From positions 1 to 23,785 of the forward strand of contig JBEKLJ010000021.1 in assembly GCA_050010255.1 (NCBI GenBank): a stretch of 23,785 nucleotides of DNA. Reading direction: 5' to 3'. The stretch is from JBEKLJ01 sp050010255 (GTDB lineage: Bacteria > Acidobacteriota > Terriglobia > Bryobacterales > Bryobacteraceae). Positions 8,327-15,879 of the stretch are shown here, in pieces. The notes under the pieces were generated by a model. It saw only the letters and a list, made by a program, of their open reading frames with translations, searched no databases and was not told the DNA's origin. A program made the translations under genes and the position numbers. Every line of letters starts with the position of its first letter. Position 1 is the first letter of the stretch.

Positions 8327-8341
8327 GGAGCGTGAACGGCC

Positions 8342-9355
8342 ATGACGCCCGCCGAGGAGCGCCAGGATCTGGAGCAACAGCTCAGGAGCGAGCCCTACCG
8401 GTTCGGCTTCTTCCAGGCGGTGCGGCTGCTGGAGCGGCTGGGGTCGGGCTCGAAGCCGGTGGGGCGGTTTGCCAACCCGCGCCAGGAGGTGGCGCGGTTC
8501 GCGGCGCACAACACGGCCGAATTTCCTGCCAGCGAGATCCAGTCGCTCGAATGGCGCGAGGGCGCGCCGCCGCTGATGGCGGTGAACTTCATGGGCCTTA
8601 CGGGGCCCGAGGGCGTGCTGCCGCTCTACTACACCTTGCTGGTGGCCGAGCGCATTCGCGCGCGCGACACCGCGCTGGCCGACTTCCTGGACATCTTCAA
8701 CCACCGCATGATCTCGCTGTTCTACCAGGCCTGGGAGAAGTACCGGTTCACGGTGCAGTACGAGCGGGGCGGCGGCGACCGGCTTTCGCAGTATTTGCTG
8801 GATCTGATCGGGCTGGGCACCAAGGGGCTCTCGGGGCGCCAGGCCGTGGCGGACACGTCGCTGATCTACTACGCCGGCCTGTTGGCGCAGCACCCGCGTT
8901 CCGCGGTGGGGCTGAGGCAGGCGCTGGAGGACTACTTCGAGGTGCCGGTGGAGATCGTGCAGTTTGCCGGGGCCTGGTACAGACTGGATGCGGAGACGCA
9001 GTGCTGCCTGTCGGAGGGCCGAGGCGAGTCCGAGCAGTTGGCGGTGGGCGCGGTGGTCGGTGACGAGGTGTGGGACGAGCAGTCGCGGGTGCGCATCCGG
9101 CTGGGCCCGCTGACGCTCGCGCAGTACGAGGACTTCCTGCCCAGCGGCACGGCGCACGCGCCGCTGCGGGCGCTGGTGAGTTTCTATTGCGGCGCCGATC
9201 TGGACCAGGAGGTCCAGCTCGTCCTCCGGCGGGAGGAGGCCCCGGCCTGCGAGCTGGGGCGCGAGGACGAAGCCGCGCCGCGGCTGGGCTGGCTGACGTG
9301 GGCCCGGACCGCGGAGCTGACGCGCGACCCGGGCGATACCATTCTGGAATTATGA
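8342..9355 (+). CDS. tssG: Type VI secretion baseplate subunit TssG
   Basis: TssG is the wedge component that bridges the two TssF copies and TssE in the T6SS baseplate. The 337-residue protein has the family opening with EPYRFGFFQAVRLLERL (residues 17-33) and then GRFANPRQEVARFAAHNTAEFPASEI (about 41-67). MGLTGPEGVLPLYYTLLV (about 83-100) and DIFNHRMISLFYQAWEKYRF (about 118-137) are further hallmark segments. The C-terminal half carries RIRLGPLTLAQYEDFLP (about 247-263). The ATG at 8342 has only a weak and distant GGAG at 8327-8330. Its stop codon (9353-9355) abuts a repeat element that fills the gap to clpV. Confidence 0.93.
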   Translation: MTPAEERQDLEQQLRSEPYRFGFFQAVRLLERLGSGSKPVGRFANPRQEVARFAAHNTAEFPASEIQSLEWREGAPPLMAVNFMGLTGPEGVLPLYYTLLVAERIRARDTALADFLDIFNHRMISLFYQAWEKYRFTVQYERGGGDRLSQYLLDLIGLGTKGLSGRQAVADTSLIYYAGLLAQHPRSAVGLRQALEDYFEVPVEIVQFAGAWYRLDAETQCCLSEGRGESEQLAVGAVVGDEVWDEQSRVRIRLGPLTLAQYEDFLPSGTAHAPLRALVSFYCGADLDQEVQLVLRREEAPACELGREDEAAPRLGWLTWARTAELTRDPGDTILEL

Positions 9356-9428
9356 ATTCACCGCGGAGACCGAGAGAATGAACGGCAGAGGCAGTGTCTT
9401 CTCTGCGCCCTCCGCGTCTCCGCGGTTA
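9356..9428. repeat. Inverted pair of dispersed CGCAGAG-type repeats between tssG and clpV
   Basis: CCGCGGAGAC (9361-9370) is exactly complementary to GTCTCCGCGG (9416-9425). The right arm read on the minus strand continues as CCGCGGAGACGCGGAGGGC and GCAGAGAAG, the heptad-like purine-rich repeat that is scattered through many bacterial genomes. A related copy lies at 17833-17859. The element occupies nearly the whole gap and touches the tssG stop. The clpV ribosome site (AGAGGA at about 9431-9436) lies just outside it. Confidence 0.6.
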
Positions 9429-9442
9429 TAAAGAGGATTCTC

Positions 9443-12133
9443 ATGAGCGTGGACATGAAGGCGGTCTTTTCGAAGGTGAATGCGGCGACGCGCGAGGTGC
9501 TGGATAACGCCATCGGCCTGTGCGTCGCGAACACGCACTACAACCTGGATATCGAGCACTACCTGGCGAAGCTGGCCGAGACGACCGACACGGACTTCGC
9601 GCGCGTGGCGAAGCACTTCGGCCTGGACGTCTCGCGCTTCGTGCGCGAGCTGACCTCGAGCCTGGACCGGCAGAAGCGCGGCAACTCCGGGCGGCCGGCG
9701 ATAGGCCCGCGGCTGCTGGACATGCTCAAGGAGGCCTGGACGATAGGCTCGCTCGAGTTCGGCGCCGGGCAGATCCGCACGGGCTTCACCATTTTGGCGC
9801 TGGCCTCGCACGATGACCTGGCGCGGCTGATGCGGGAGATCAGCCCGCGGGAGTTCCAGAAGATCCAGCCCGAGGCGCTGCGTAAGGAGTTTCAGTCGAT
9901 CGTGGCCGGCTCGCACGAGGACGCGATCACGGCCGCGGCCGAGACGGCGGCGGCGCTGGAAGGGGCGCCGCGAAAAGTGGGCGGCAAGACGCCGAATCTG
10001 GACCAGTACACGGTGGATCTGACGGCAAACGCCAAGGCGGGCAAGATCGATCCGGTGCTGGCTCGCGACCACGAGATCCGGCAGATCATCGACATCCTGA
10101 TGCGCCGGCGGCAGAACAACCCGATCCTGACGGGCGAAGCGGGCGTGGGCAAGAGCGCGGTGGTGGAGGGATTCGCCGCGCGGGTGGCCCAGGGCGACGT
10201 GCCACCGCCGCTGCGGGGGGTGGCCGTTCGCACGCTGGACCTGGCGCTGCTTCAGGCTGGCGCCGGGGTCAAGGGCGAATTCGAGAACCGCCTGAAGGGG
10301 CTGATCGAAGAGGTGAAGTCCTCGCCCACGCCGATCATCCTGTTCATCGACGAGGCGCACACCATGATCGGCGCGGGCGGGCAGGCCGGGCAGAACGACG
10401 CGGCCAACCTGCTCAAGCCGGCGCTGGCGCGCGGCGAGCTGCGGACCATCGCGGCGACCACCTGGTCCGAGTACAAGAAGTTCTTCGAGAAGGACCCGGC
10501 GCTGACGCGGCGGTTCCAGGTGGTGAAGGTCGAGGAGCCGAGCGAGGAACAGTGCATGGTGATGCTGCGCGGCACCGTGCCCGCGCTGGAGCGTCACCAC
10601 AAGGTGCGCATTCTGGACGACGCGGTCTCCTCGGCGGTGCGGTATTCGCACCGCTACCTGGCCGGCCGGCAGCTCCCCGACAAGGCCGTCAGCGTGCTCG
10701 ATACCTCCTGCGCGCGGCTGGCGCTGGGCCAGAACGCGATTCCCGCGGTGGTCGAGGATGCCACGCGCGAGATCGACGACCTGGTGGTTCAGACGCGGGT
10801 GCTGGAGCGCGAGCAGGCCGTGGGCGCCGATCACCAAGAGCGGCTGGGGCAGATTGCCGCCCGGAGGACCGACGTGGAGGCGCGCCTGGCGGGCCTGAAG
10901 GAGCGCTGGGAGAAGGAGTTGGCGCTGGTGGAGAAGATCCGCCAGATCCGGTCGCAACTCGAGGGGGACGGCGCGCCGCAGCCGGCCGGCGGCGGCGACG
11001 GCGCAACGGCCGAGGCCGCGCCCGCGCCAGCCGCGCCCGCCCCTGACCGCGAGGCGCTGCGCCTGGAGCTGGACAAGCTGAACCTGGAGCTGGCGGCGGT
11101 GCAGGGCGACCAGCCGCTGGTGCAGGTATGCGTGGATGGGCAGATCGTCAGCGAGGTGATCTCGAACTGGACCGGCATTCCCGTGGGCAAGATGGTGAAG
11201 GACGAGATCCAGACCGTGCTCGAGCTGAGCAAGCACCTCAACCAGCGGGTGATCGGCCAGGACCACGCGCTGGACATGGTCAGCCAGCGGATCATCACCT
11301 CCCGAGCGCGCCTGGACGACCCCAACAAGCCGGTGGGAGTGTTCATGCTGGTGGGGCCCAGCGGCGTCGGCAAGACCGAGACGGCGCTGGCGCTCTCCGA
11401 CCTGCTCTACGGCGGCGAGCGCAACCTGATCACCATCAACATGTCGGAGTTCCAGGAGGCGCACACGATCTCGACGCTGAAGGGCTCGCCCCCCGGCTAC
11501 GTGGGCTATGGTGAGGGCGGCGTGCTCACCGAGGCGGTGCGGCGCAGGCCCTACTCGGTGGTGCTGCTGGACGAGGTGGAGAAGGCGCACCCGGACGTGC
11601 TGGAGCTGTTCTACCAGGTCTTCGACAAGGGGATGATGGAGGACGGCGAGGGGCGGGAGATCGATTTCAAGAACAACATCATCATTCTGACGACCAACGC
11701 CGCCACGGACACCTTCATGAAGCTGTGCGCGGACCCGGAGACGACGCCCAGCCCGGCCGCGCTGGTCAAGGCGCTCAAGCCGGAGCTGAACAAGATCTTC
11801 AAGCCGGCGTTCCTGGGCCGGATGGTGATCATACCGTACTACCCGATCCGGGACGAGAACATGAAGAAGATCGTGCGGCTCAAGCTGGGCAAGATCCGGC
11901 GGCGGCTCCAGGAGAACCACCGGATCGAGATGAAGTACGACGAGGTGCTCGTCGAAGAGGTGGGGCGGCGCTGCACGGAGGTGGAAAGCGGCGCGCGCAA
12001 CGTGGACAACATCTTGACGAACACGCTGCTGCCGGAGGTCTCGCGGCAATTGCTGGCGTGGATGGCCGAGGGGAAGAAGGTCTCCGCGATCGGCGTTTCC
12101 GTGGGTTCCGAGGGGCAGTTCGTGTACTCGTAA
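9443..12133 (+). CDS. clpV: Type VI secretion AAA+ ATPase ClpV (TssH)
   Basis: ClpV unfolds contracted TssB/TssC sheaths so the subunits can be reused. The 896-residue protein has the ClpV-type N-domain (about 1-160), with HYNLDIEHYLAKL. The first AAA+ domain has Walker A GEAGVGKS (231-238) and Walker B ending FIDEAH, Asp303-Glu304. A coiled-coil middle region follows (about 440-545), interrupted by a Gly/Ala/Pro-rich insert at about 513-532. The second AAA+ domain has Walker A GPSGVGKT (638-645) and Walker B LLDEVE with Asp710. NWTGIPVGKM precedes the second domain, as in ClpB relatives. The ClpV call over ClpB rests on the locus and the N-domain. AGAGGA precedes the ATG. The PAAR gene follows 20 bp after the stop. 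Confidence 0.96.
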   Translation: MSVDMKAVFSKVNAATREVLDNAIGLCVANTHYNLDIEHYLAKLAETTDTDFARVAKHFGLDVSRFVRELTSSLDRQKRGNSGRPAIGPRLLDMLKEAWTIGSLEFGAGQIRTGFTILALASHDDLARLMREISPREFQKIQPEALRKEFQSIVAGSHEDAITAAAETAAALEGAPRKVGGKTPNLDQYTVDLTANAKAGKIDPVLARDHEIRQIIDILMRRRQNNPILTGEAGVGKSAVVEGFAARVAQGDVPPPLRGVAVRTLDLALLQAGAGVKGEFENRLKGLIEEVKSSPTPIILFIDEAHTMIGAGGQAGQNDAANLLKPALARGELRTIAATTWSEYKKFFEKDPALTRRFQVVKVEEPSEEQCMVMLRGTVPALERHHKVRILDDAVSSAVRYSHRYLAGRQLPDKAVSVLDTSCARLALGQNAIPAVVEDATREIDDLVVQTRVLEREQAVGADHQERLGQIAARRTDVEARLAGLKERWEKELALVEKIRQIRSQLEGDGAPQPAGGGDGATAEAAPAPAAPAPDREALRLELDKLNLELAAVQGDQPLVQVCVDGQIVSEVISNWTGIPVGKMVKDEIQTVLELSKHLNQRVIGQDHALDMVSQRIITSRARLDDPNKPVGVFMLVGPSGVGKTETALALSDLLYGGERNLITINMSEFQEAHTISTLKGSPPGYVGYGEGGVLTEAVRRRPYSVVLLDEVEKAHPDVLELFYQVFDKGMMEDGEGREIDFKNNIIILTTNAATDTFMKLCADPETTPSPAALVKALKPELNKIFKPAFLGRMVIIPYYPIRDENMKKIVRLKLGKIRRRLQENHRIEMKYDEVLVEEVGRRCTEVESGARNVDNILTNTLLPEVSRQLLAWMAEGKKVSAIGVSVGSEGQFVYS

Positions 12134-12153
12134 GAGAAGATGGGAGGGACCCT

Positions 12154-12648
12154 GTGCCCCCAGCAGCTAGGATCACGGACCCGGTTGCGCACCCGCTGCC
12201 GCCGGTGCTGACGCCGGGTCCGGGCAGCTTAACCACGATGATCGGATTCCTGCCCGCCTGGCGCGGGATACCGCTGGCGGCGGTGGCGGCGCTCCAAGGG
12301 GCGAAGCAGGCGGCCGACACTGCGATTCAGGCCGCGGAAGCCGCGACCGCCGCGGCCGCCGGGACTCCCGGCGCGCCGGCTGCGTTAGCGGCCGAGCAGG
12401 CTACCAAGGCCAGCGTTTTGGCGTCCATGTCGAGCGCAATCACGAGCGCCAGCGGCGGCGCCGATATTCACGCGTGCGTCACGCCGCTGCCGGTCCCGCC
12501 TCACGGGCCGGGCGTGGTGATTAACGGCTCGGCGACCGTCATGATCGACAACCTTCCCGCGGCGCGGCAGGGAAACACAATTCTGGAAGCGGCCGGGCCG
12601 CCCAACAGCATCGCCATGGGCTGCACGACCGTGATCATCGGAGGCTGA
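12154..12648 (+). CDS. PAAR-repeat spike tip protein of the T6SS
   Basis: PAAR proteins cap the VgrG trimer with a sharp, zinc-stabilised cone and can recruit effectors. The 164-residue product starts PPAARITDPVAHPLPPVL, the PAAR signature. It also has typical strand segments GPGVVINGSATVMIDNLPAARQG and NSIAMGCTTVIIGG at the C-terminus. Candidate zinc ligands are His13, His106, His117 and Cys157. Between the two halves lies an Ala-rich helical stretch of about 60 residues (about 43-103), probably coiled-coil or hairpin, not present in minimal PAAR proteins. I chose GTG 12154 because GGGAGG lies 6 nt upstream and the signature begins there; there is no in-frame ATG nearby. It sits between clpV and vgrG, 3 bp before the latter. 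Confidence 0.9.
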   Translation: MPPAARITDPVAHPLPPVLTPGPGSLTTMIGFLPAWRGIPLAAVAALQGAKQAADTAIQAAEAATAAAAGTPGAPAALAAEQATKASVLASMSSAITSASGGADIHACVTPLPVPPHGPGVVINGSATVMIDNLPAARQGNTILEAAGPPNSIAMGCTTVIIGG

Positions 12649-12651
12649 CAG

Positions 12652-14619
12652 ATGGGCCCGAAGTGGATAGAACAAGATCGGTTGTTGAGCCTCGAGACGC
12701 CGCTGGGCGCGGACAAACTTTTGCTGCGATCCTTCTCCGGGCAGGAAGGGATCTCGCGGCTATTCGGCTTCCATCTGGACCTGCTCTCGGAAGATCACAA
12801 CGTCGACTTCGACAAGATCATCGGGCAGAAGGTCACCTTCGGCGTCAAGCTCTATCAGCCCGGCCAGGAGCGCTACTTCAACGGCTACGTGAGCAGGTTC
12901 AGGCAACTGCCGGGCGAGGAGCGGCTGGCGCGGTACGAAGCGGAGGTGGTTCCCTGGTTGTGGTTCCTGACGCGGACGGCGGATTGCAGGATTTTCCAGA
13001 ACATGACGGTGCCGGACATCGTGCAGGACGTGCTCAAGGGCTTCGGCTTTCAGGACATCGAGTTGCAGCTCCACGGTACCTATGACTCGCGGGAGTACTG
13101 CGTGCAGTACCGGGAGACGGCGTTCAACTTCGTGTCGCGGCTCATGGAGCAGGAAGGGATCTTCTACTTCTTCCGGCACGAGAAGAGCAAGCATGTGCTG
13201 GTGCTGGGGGATTCGCCGTCGGCGCACAAGCCGTGCCCGGTGCAAGCGAAGGTTGAGTATGAGCGGACCGGGGGAATCGGTGCGAAGGCGCACGAAGACG
13301 TCATCTTCCAGTGGCGGACGGAGCAGGAGCTGCGGCCGGGCAAGTATGCTTTAGCGGACTACAATTTCGAGACGCCCTCGACGCGCTTGCTGGCGAACGT
13401 GAATAGCCAGATCAACCAGGGGGGCAACCAGCGCTTCGAGGTGTTCGACTACCCGGGCGAGTTCGGGAAGCGGAACGCAGGCGACCAGTACGCGAAGGTG
13501 CGGATGGAGGAGGAGGAAACCGGGCACGCGACGGCAAGCGGCGAAGGCAACTGCCGCACCTTCACGGCGGGTTTCAAGTTCGAGCTGTACGGGTTCGAGC
13601 GGCGCGACCAGAATGGGTCCTACGTGCTGGTGGAGGTATCCCACACGGCCGAGGAAGGGGGCTTCTACTCGGGCGCCGGGAGCGGCGAGGCGTCCTACCG
13701 CAATTCGTTCCTGGCGCTGCCCTCCGCGGTGCCTTACCGCCCGCCGCACATGACGCGCCAGCCGGTGGTCTGGGGCGCGCAGACGGCCGTGGTGGTCGGC
13801 CCGTCGGGCGAGGAGATCTACTCGGACAAGTACGGGCGGGTGAAGGTGCAGTTTCACTGGGACCGGGTGGGCAAGCGCGACGAGAAAAGCTCCTGCTGGA
13901 TCCGGGTCTCGCAGCCCTGGGCGGGCAAGAACTGGGGTGGGGTGGCGATTCCGCGCATCGGCCAGGAAGTGGTGGTGGATTTCCTGGAGGGCGACCCCGA
14001 CCGGCCGCTGATCACCGGGCGGGTCTACAACGCCGAGCAGGCAACCCCTTACGATCTGCCGGCCCACCAGACGCAGACCGGGATCAAGTCGCGCAGCTCC
14101 AAGGGCGGCGGCACCGCGAACTTCAACGAGATCCGGTTCGAGGACAAGAAGGGCCACGAGCAGATCTTCATTCAAGGCGAGAAAGACGTGGATGTGCGGG
14201 TGAAGAACAGCCGCTTTGAAACGTTCGGAGGCGAGAACCACCTGACCGTGGAGAAGGACCAGCTCGAGCTGATCAAGGGCGACCAACACCTGCACGCCAA
14301 GGGCGACAAGAACGAGAAGGTCGACGGAACGGTGTCGCGTGAGGCGGGCGCGAACATTCAGGAAAAGGTCGGCCAGAATTACGCCCTGGACGCGGGCACC
14401 GAAATCCACCTCAAAGCCGGGATGAACCTGGTGATCGAGTCGGGCACGACCTTGACGCTCAAGGTGGGCGGCAACTTCGTCAACATCAATTCCGGCGGCG
14501 TCTTCATCAAGGGGTCGAGGGTGATGATCAACAGCGGCGGGGCCGCGGGTTCCGGAGCGGGGAGCTCGCCGACAGCCCCCAAAGACCCGCAGGGAGCCGA
14601 CAGGGACAGGCCGGGCTAG
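12652..14619 (+). CDS. vgrG: Type VI secretion spike protein VgrG (TssI)
   Basis: VgrG trimers form the spike on top of the Hcp tube. The 655-residue protein contains a gp27-like part (about 1-380) with LRSFSGQEGISRLFGFHLDLLSEDHNVDFDKIIGQKVTF and QYRETAFNFVSRLMEQEGIFYFF. A gp5 OB-fold follows (about 380-470) with DKYGRVKVQFHWDRVGK, CWIRVSQPWAGKNWGGVAIPRIGQEVVVDFLEGDPDRPLITGRVYN. The C-terminal beta-helix (about 480-635) shows repeated polar strands such as EKDQLELIKGDQHLHAKGDKNEKV. The final 20 or so residues are Gly/Ser/Pro-rich; no effector domain is fused. It starts 3 bp after the PAAR gene. Just past its stop is a fragment related to the DUF4123 adaptor family. Confidence 0.97.
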   Translation: MGPKWIEQDRLLSLETPLGADKLLLRSFSGQEGISRLFGFHLDLLSEDHNVDFDKIIGQKVTFGVKLYQPGQERYFNGYVSRFRQLPGEERLARYEAEVVPWLWFLTRTADCRIFQNMTVPDIVQDVLKGFGFQDIELQLHGTYDSREYCVQYRETAFNFVSRLMEQEGIFYFFRHEKSKHVLVLGDSPSAHKPCPVQAKVEYERTGGIGAKAHEDVIFQWRTEQELRPGKYALADYNFETPSTRLLANVNSQINQGGNQRFEVFDYPGEFGKRNAGDQYAKVRMEEEETGHATASGEGNCRTFTAGFKFELYGFERRDQNGSYVLVEVSHTAEEGGFYSGAGSGEASYRNSFLALPSAVPYRPPHMTRQPVVWGAQTAVVVGPSGEEIYSDKYGRVKVQFHWDRVGKRDEKSSCWIRVSQPWAGKNWGGVAIPRIGQEVVVDFLEGDPDRPLITGRVYNAEQATPYDLPAHQTQTGIKSRSSKGGGTANFNEIRFEDKKGHEQIFIQGEKDVDVRVKNSRFETFGGENHLTVEKDQLELIKGDQHLHAKGDKNEKVDGTVSREAGANIQEKVGQNYALDAGTEIHLKAGMNLVIESGTTLTLKVGGNFVNINSGGVFIKGSRVMINSGGAAGSGAGSSPTAPKDPQGADRDRPG

Positions 14620-14623
14620 GAAG

Positions 14624-14760
14624 CGCCTCCTCGGCGACCTGAAGCCGGACCTGGCGGAAGTCACGCCGCACCTGGTCCGGCTGGAGGACGGTTCGGGGCT
14701 GGCGGAGTGGGTTGTCGGCGAAGGCTGGGGCAACCACTGGGTTATGCTTGCGCTGAGCCG
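14624..14760 (+). pseudogene. Remnant resembling the DUF4123 effector-adaptor domain
   Basis: In the frame beginning at 14624 the conceptual peptide reads LLGDLKPDLAEVTPHLVRLE, then DGSGLAEWVVGEGWGNHWVM. It looks like the middle of DUF4123 domains, whose pattern is 'aPyLv.L...s.l..wl...GWG..wg.f'. DUF4123 proteins (Tap/TEC) load effectors onto VgrG and usually sit directly downstream of vgrG, as here. No ATG, GTG or TTG lies in this frame between the in-frame stops at 14522-14527 and 14624. After about 14760 the similarity ends without the expected RYYDPRVL-type motif. It is therefore truncated at both ends. I judged similarity by eye, without an alignment. Confidence 0.5.
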
Positions 14761-14802
14761 GGCCGAAGCCGTCGGGGCCCGAGAGGGGCCAGCCGTAGGA
14801 GC

Positions 14803-14831
14803 TTGTCCGGCCTACCCGATGGTGGTATTAC
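14803..14831 (+). promoter_or_regulatory. Candidate sigma-70-type promoter for the csgG-like/kinase pair
   Basis: TTGTCC (14803-14808) and TATTAC (14826-14831) are separated by exactly 17 bp; each matches its consensus at four of six positions. The predicted start near 14838 would give a leader of about 24 nt containing the strong GGAGG (14851-14855), 6 nt before the ATG at 14862. The fit of spacing and position to the gene makes this one of the better promoter candidates in the window. Confidence 0.5.
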
Positions 14832-14861
14832 TTAGGCGGGGTGTGATAGAGGAGGACGCAT

Positions 14862-15830
14862 ATGCGCCGCTTGTTCGGGATAGCGTTGCTGACGGCCGCA
14901 CTGGCCACATCCGCCACCGCGCAGCAGAAGAAGCGCGTGGCGGTGTTGAACTTCGAGTACGGGACCGTCCGTAGCATGGTGTCGTCGATCTTCGGGACGG
15001 ACCAGGACGTCGGTAAGGGAATCGCCGACATGATCGTCGAGAGGCTTGTCCAGAGCGGCACGTACTCGGTGATCGAGCGCAAGGCGATCGACCGGATAAT
15101 GGCCGAGCAGAACTTCTCCAACAGCGACCGCGCCGACACCACGACCGCGGCTAAGATCGGCCGTCTCCTTGGGGTGGATGCGATGATCATGGGCAGCATC
15201 ACGCAGTTCGGCCGGGACGACAGCAGCAGGGCCGTGGGCGGGGGCGCGCTGTCCAGCGTCACGGGGCGGTTCGGCGTCGGCGGTGTGAAGAGAACCGAGG
15301 CGAAGGCCGTGGTGGGGATCAGCGCCCGGGTGGTGAATGTGGATACGGGCGAGATTCTGGTGGCGGCGAGGGGCATGGGCGAGTCCGTGCGCAAGGGTAC
15401 ATCGCTGCTGGGCGCTGGCGGGGGCAGCATCGTGGGCGGCGGCTCGGTCGACATGTCCAGCCGGAACTTCGCCTCCACGATTCTCGGTGAAGCTGTGAGT
15501 GCCGCCGTCGCGCAGCTCTGCACGCAGCTCGACGAGGGCGCCGGGAAGCTGCCGGAGAGGGCGGTGGTGATCAACGGCCTGGTGGCGGATGCGAGCGGCG
15601 GCCAGTTGGTTCTGAACGTCGGGAGCCGCGCCGGGCTGAAGGTCGGCGACCGCCTCCAGGTGCGCCGCAAGAGCCGCGAGATCCGCGATCCCGCGACGGG
15701 GAGAGTCCTCCGCAGCCTCGACAGCCTGATCGGCGAAGTAGTCATCACCGAGCTGGACGAAACGTCCGCGGTAGGGAATTACACCGGCTCGGCTCCGGCC
15801 AAGGTCGGCGACACGGTCAAGAACCAATAG
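14862..15830 (+). CDS. Exported CsgG-like protein with a FlgT-like C-terminal domain
   Basis: The 322-residue product begins with a Sec signal peptide (RRLFGIALLTAALATSATAQ, likely cut after residue 21) and lacks a lipobox Cys, so it is predicted periplasmic and not a lipoprotein like CsgG itself. The CsgG-type core (about 22-220) shows KRVAVLNFEY, DMIVERLVQSGTYSVIERKAIDRIMAEQ, AKIGRLLGVDAMIMGSITQFG and VVGISARVVNVDTGEILVAARG. A C-terminal part (about 225-322) with GSRAGLKVGDRLQVRR and REIRDPATGRVLRSLDSLIG resembles the FlgT C-terminal fold. CsgG proteins form secretion pores for curli; relatives of this soluble form have no established role. It has a good ribosome site and lies 49 bp upstream of a kinase gene, probably in one operon. 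Confidence 0.75.
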   Translation: MRRLFGIALLTAALATSATAQQKKRVAVLNFEYGTVRSMVSSIFGTDQDVGKGIADMIVERLVQSGTYSVIERKAIDRIMAEQNFSNSDRADTTTAAKIGRLLGVDAMIMGSITQFGRDDSSRAVGGGALSSVTGRFGVGGVKRTEAKAVVGISARVVNVDTGEILVAARGMGESVRKGTSLLGAGGGSIVGGGSVDMSSRNFASTILGEAVSAAVAQLCTQLDEGAGKLPERAVVINGLVADASGGQLVLNVGSRAGLKVGDRLQVRRKSREIRDPATGRVLRSLDSLIGEVVITELDETSAVGNYTGSAPAKVGDTVKNQ

Positions 15831-15879
15831 GCGGAGGGCCGAGAGCCGAGGGCGGAGCGGCGGTTCGGAGGAGAGCACC

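Noticed and set aside
9350..12049. Minus-strand open frame of 899 codons opposite clpV
   Set aside because: It is a shadow of clpV caused by high GC in the third codon position. The peptide is rich in Arg, His, Leu and Val with no domain, while the plus strand carries a full ClpV.
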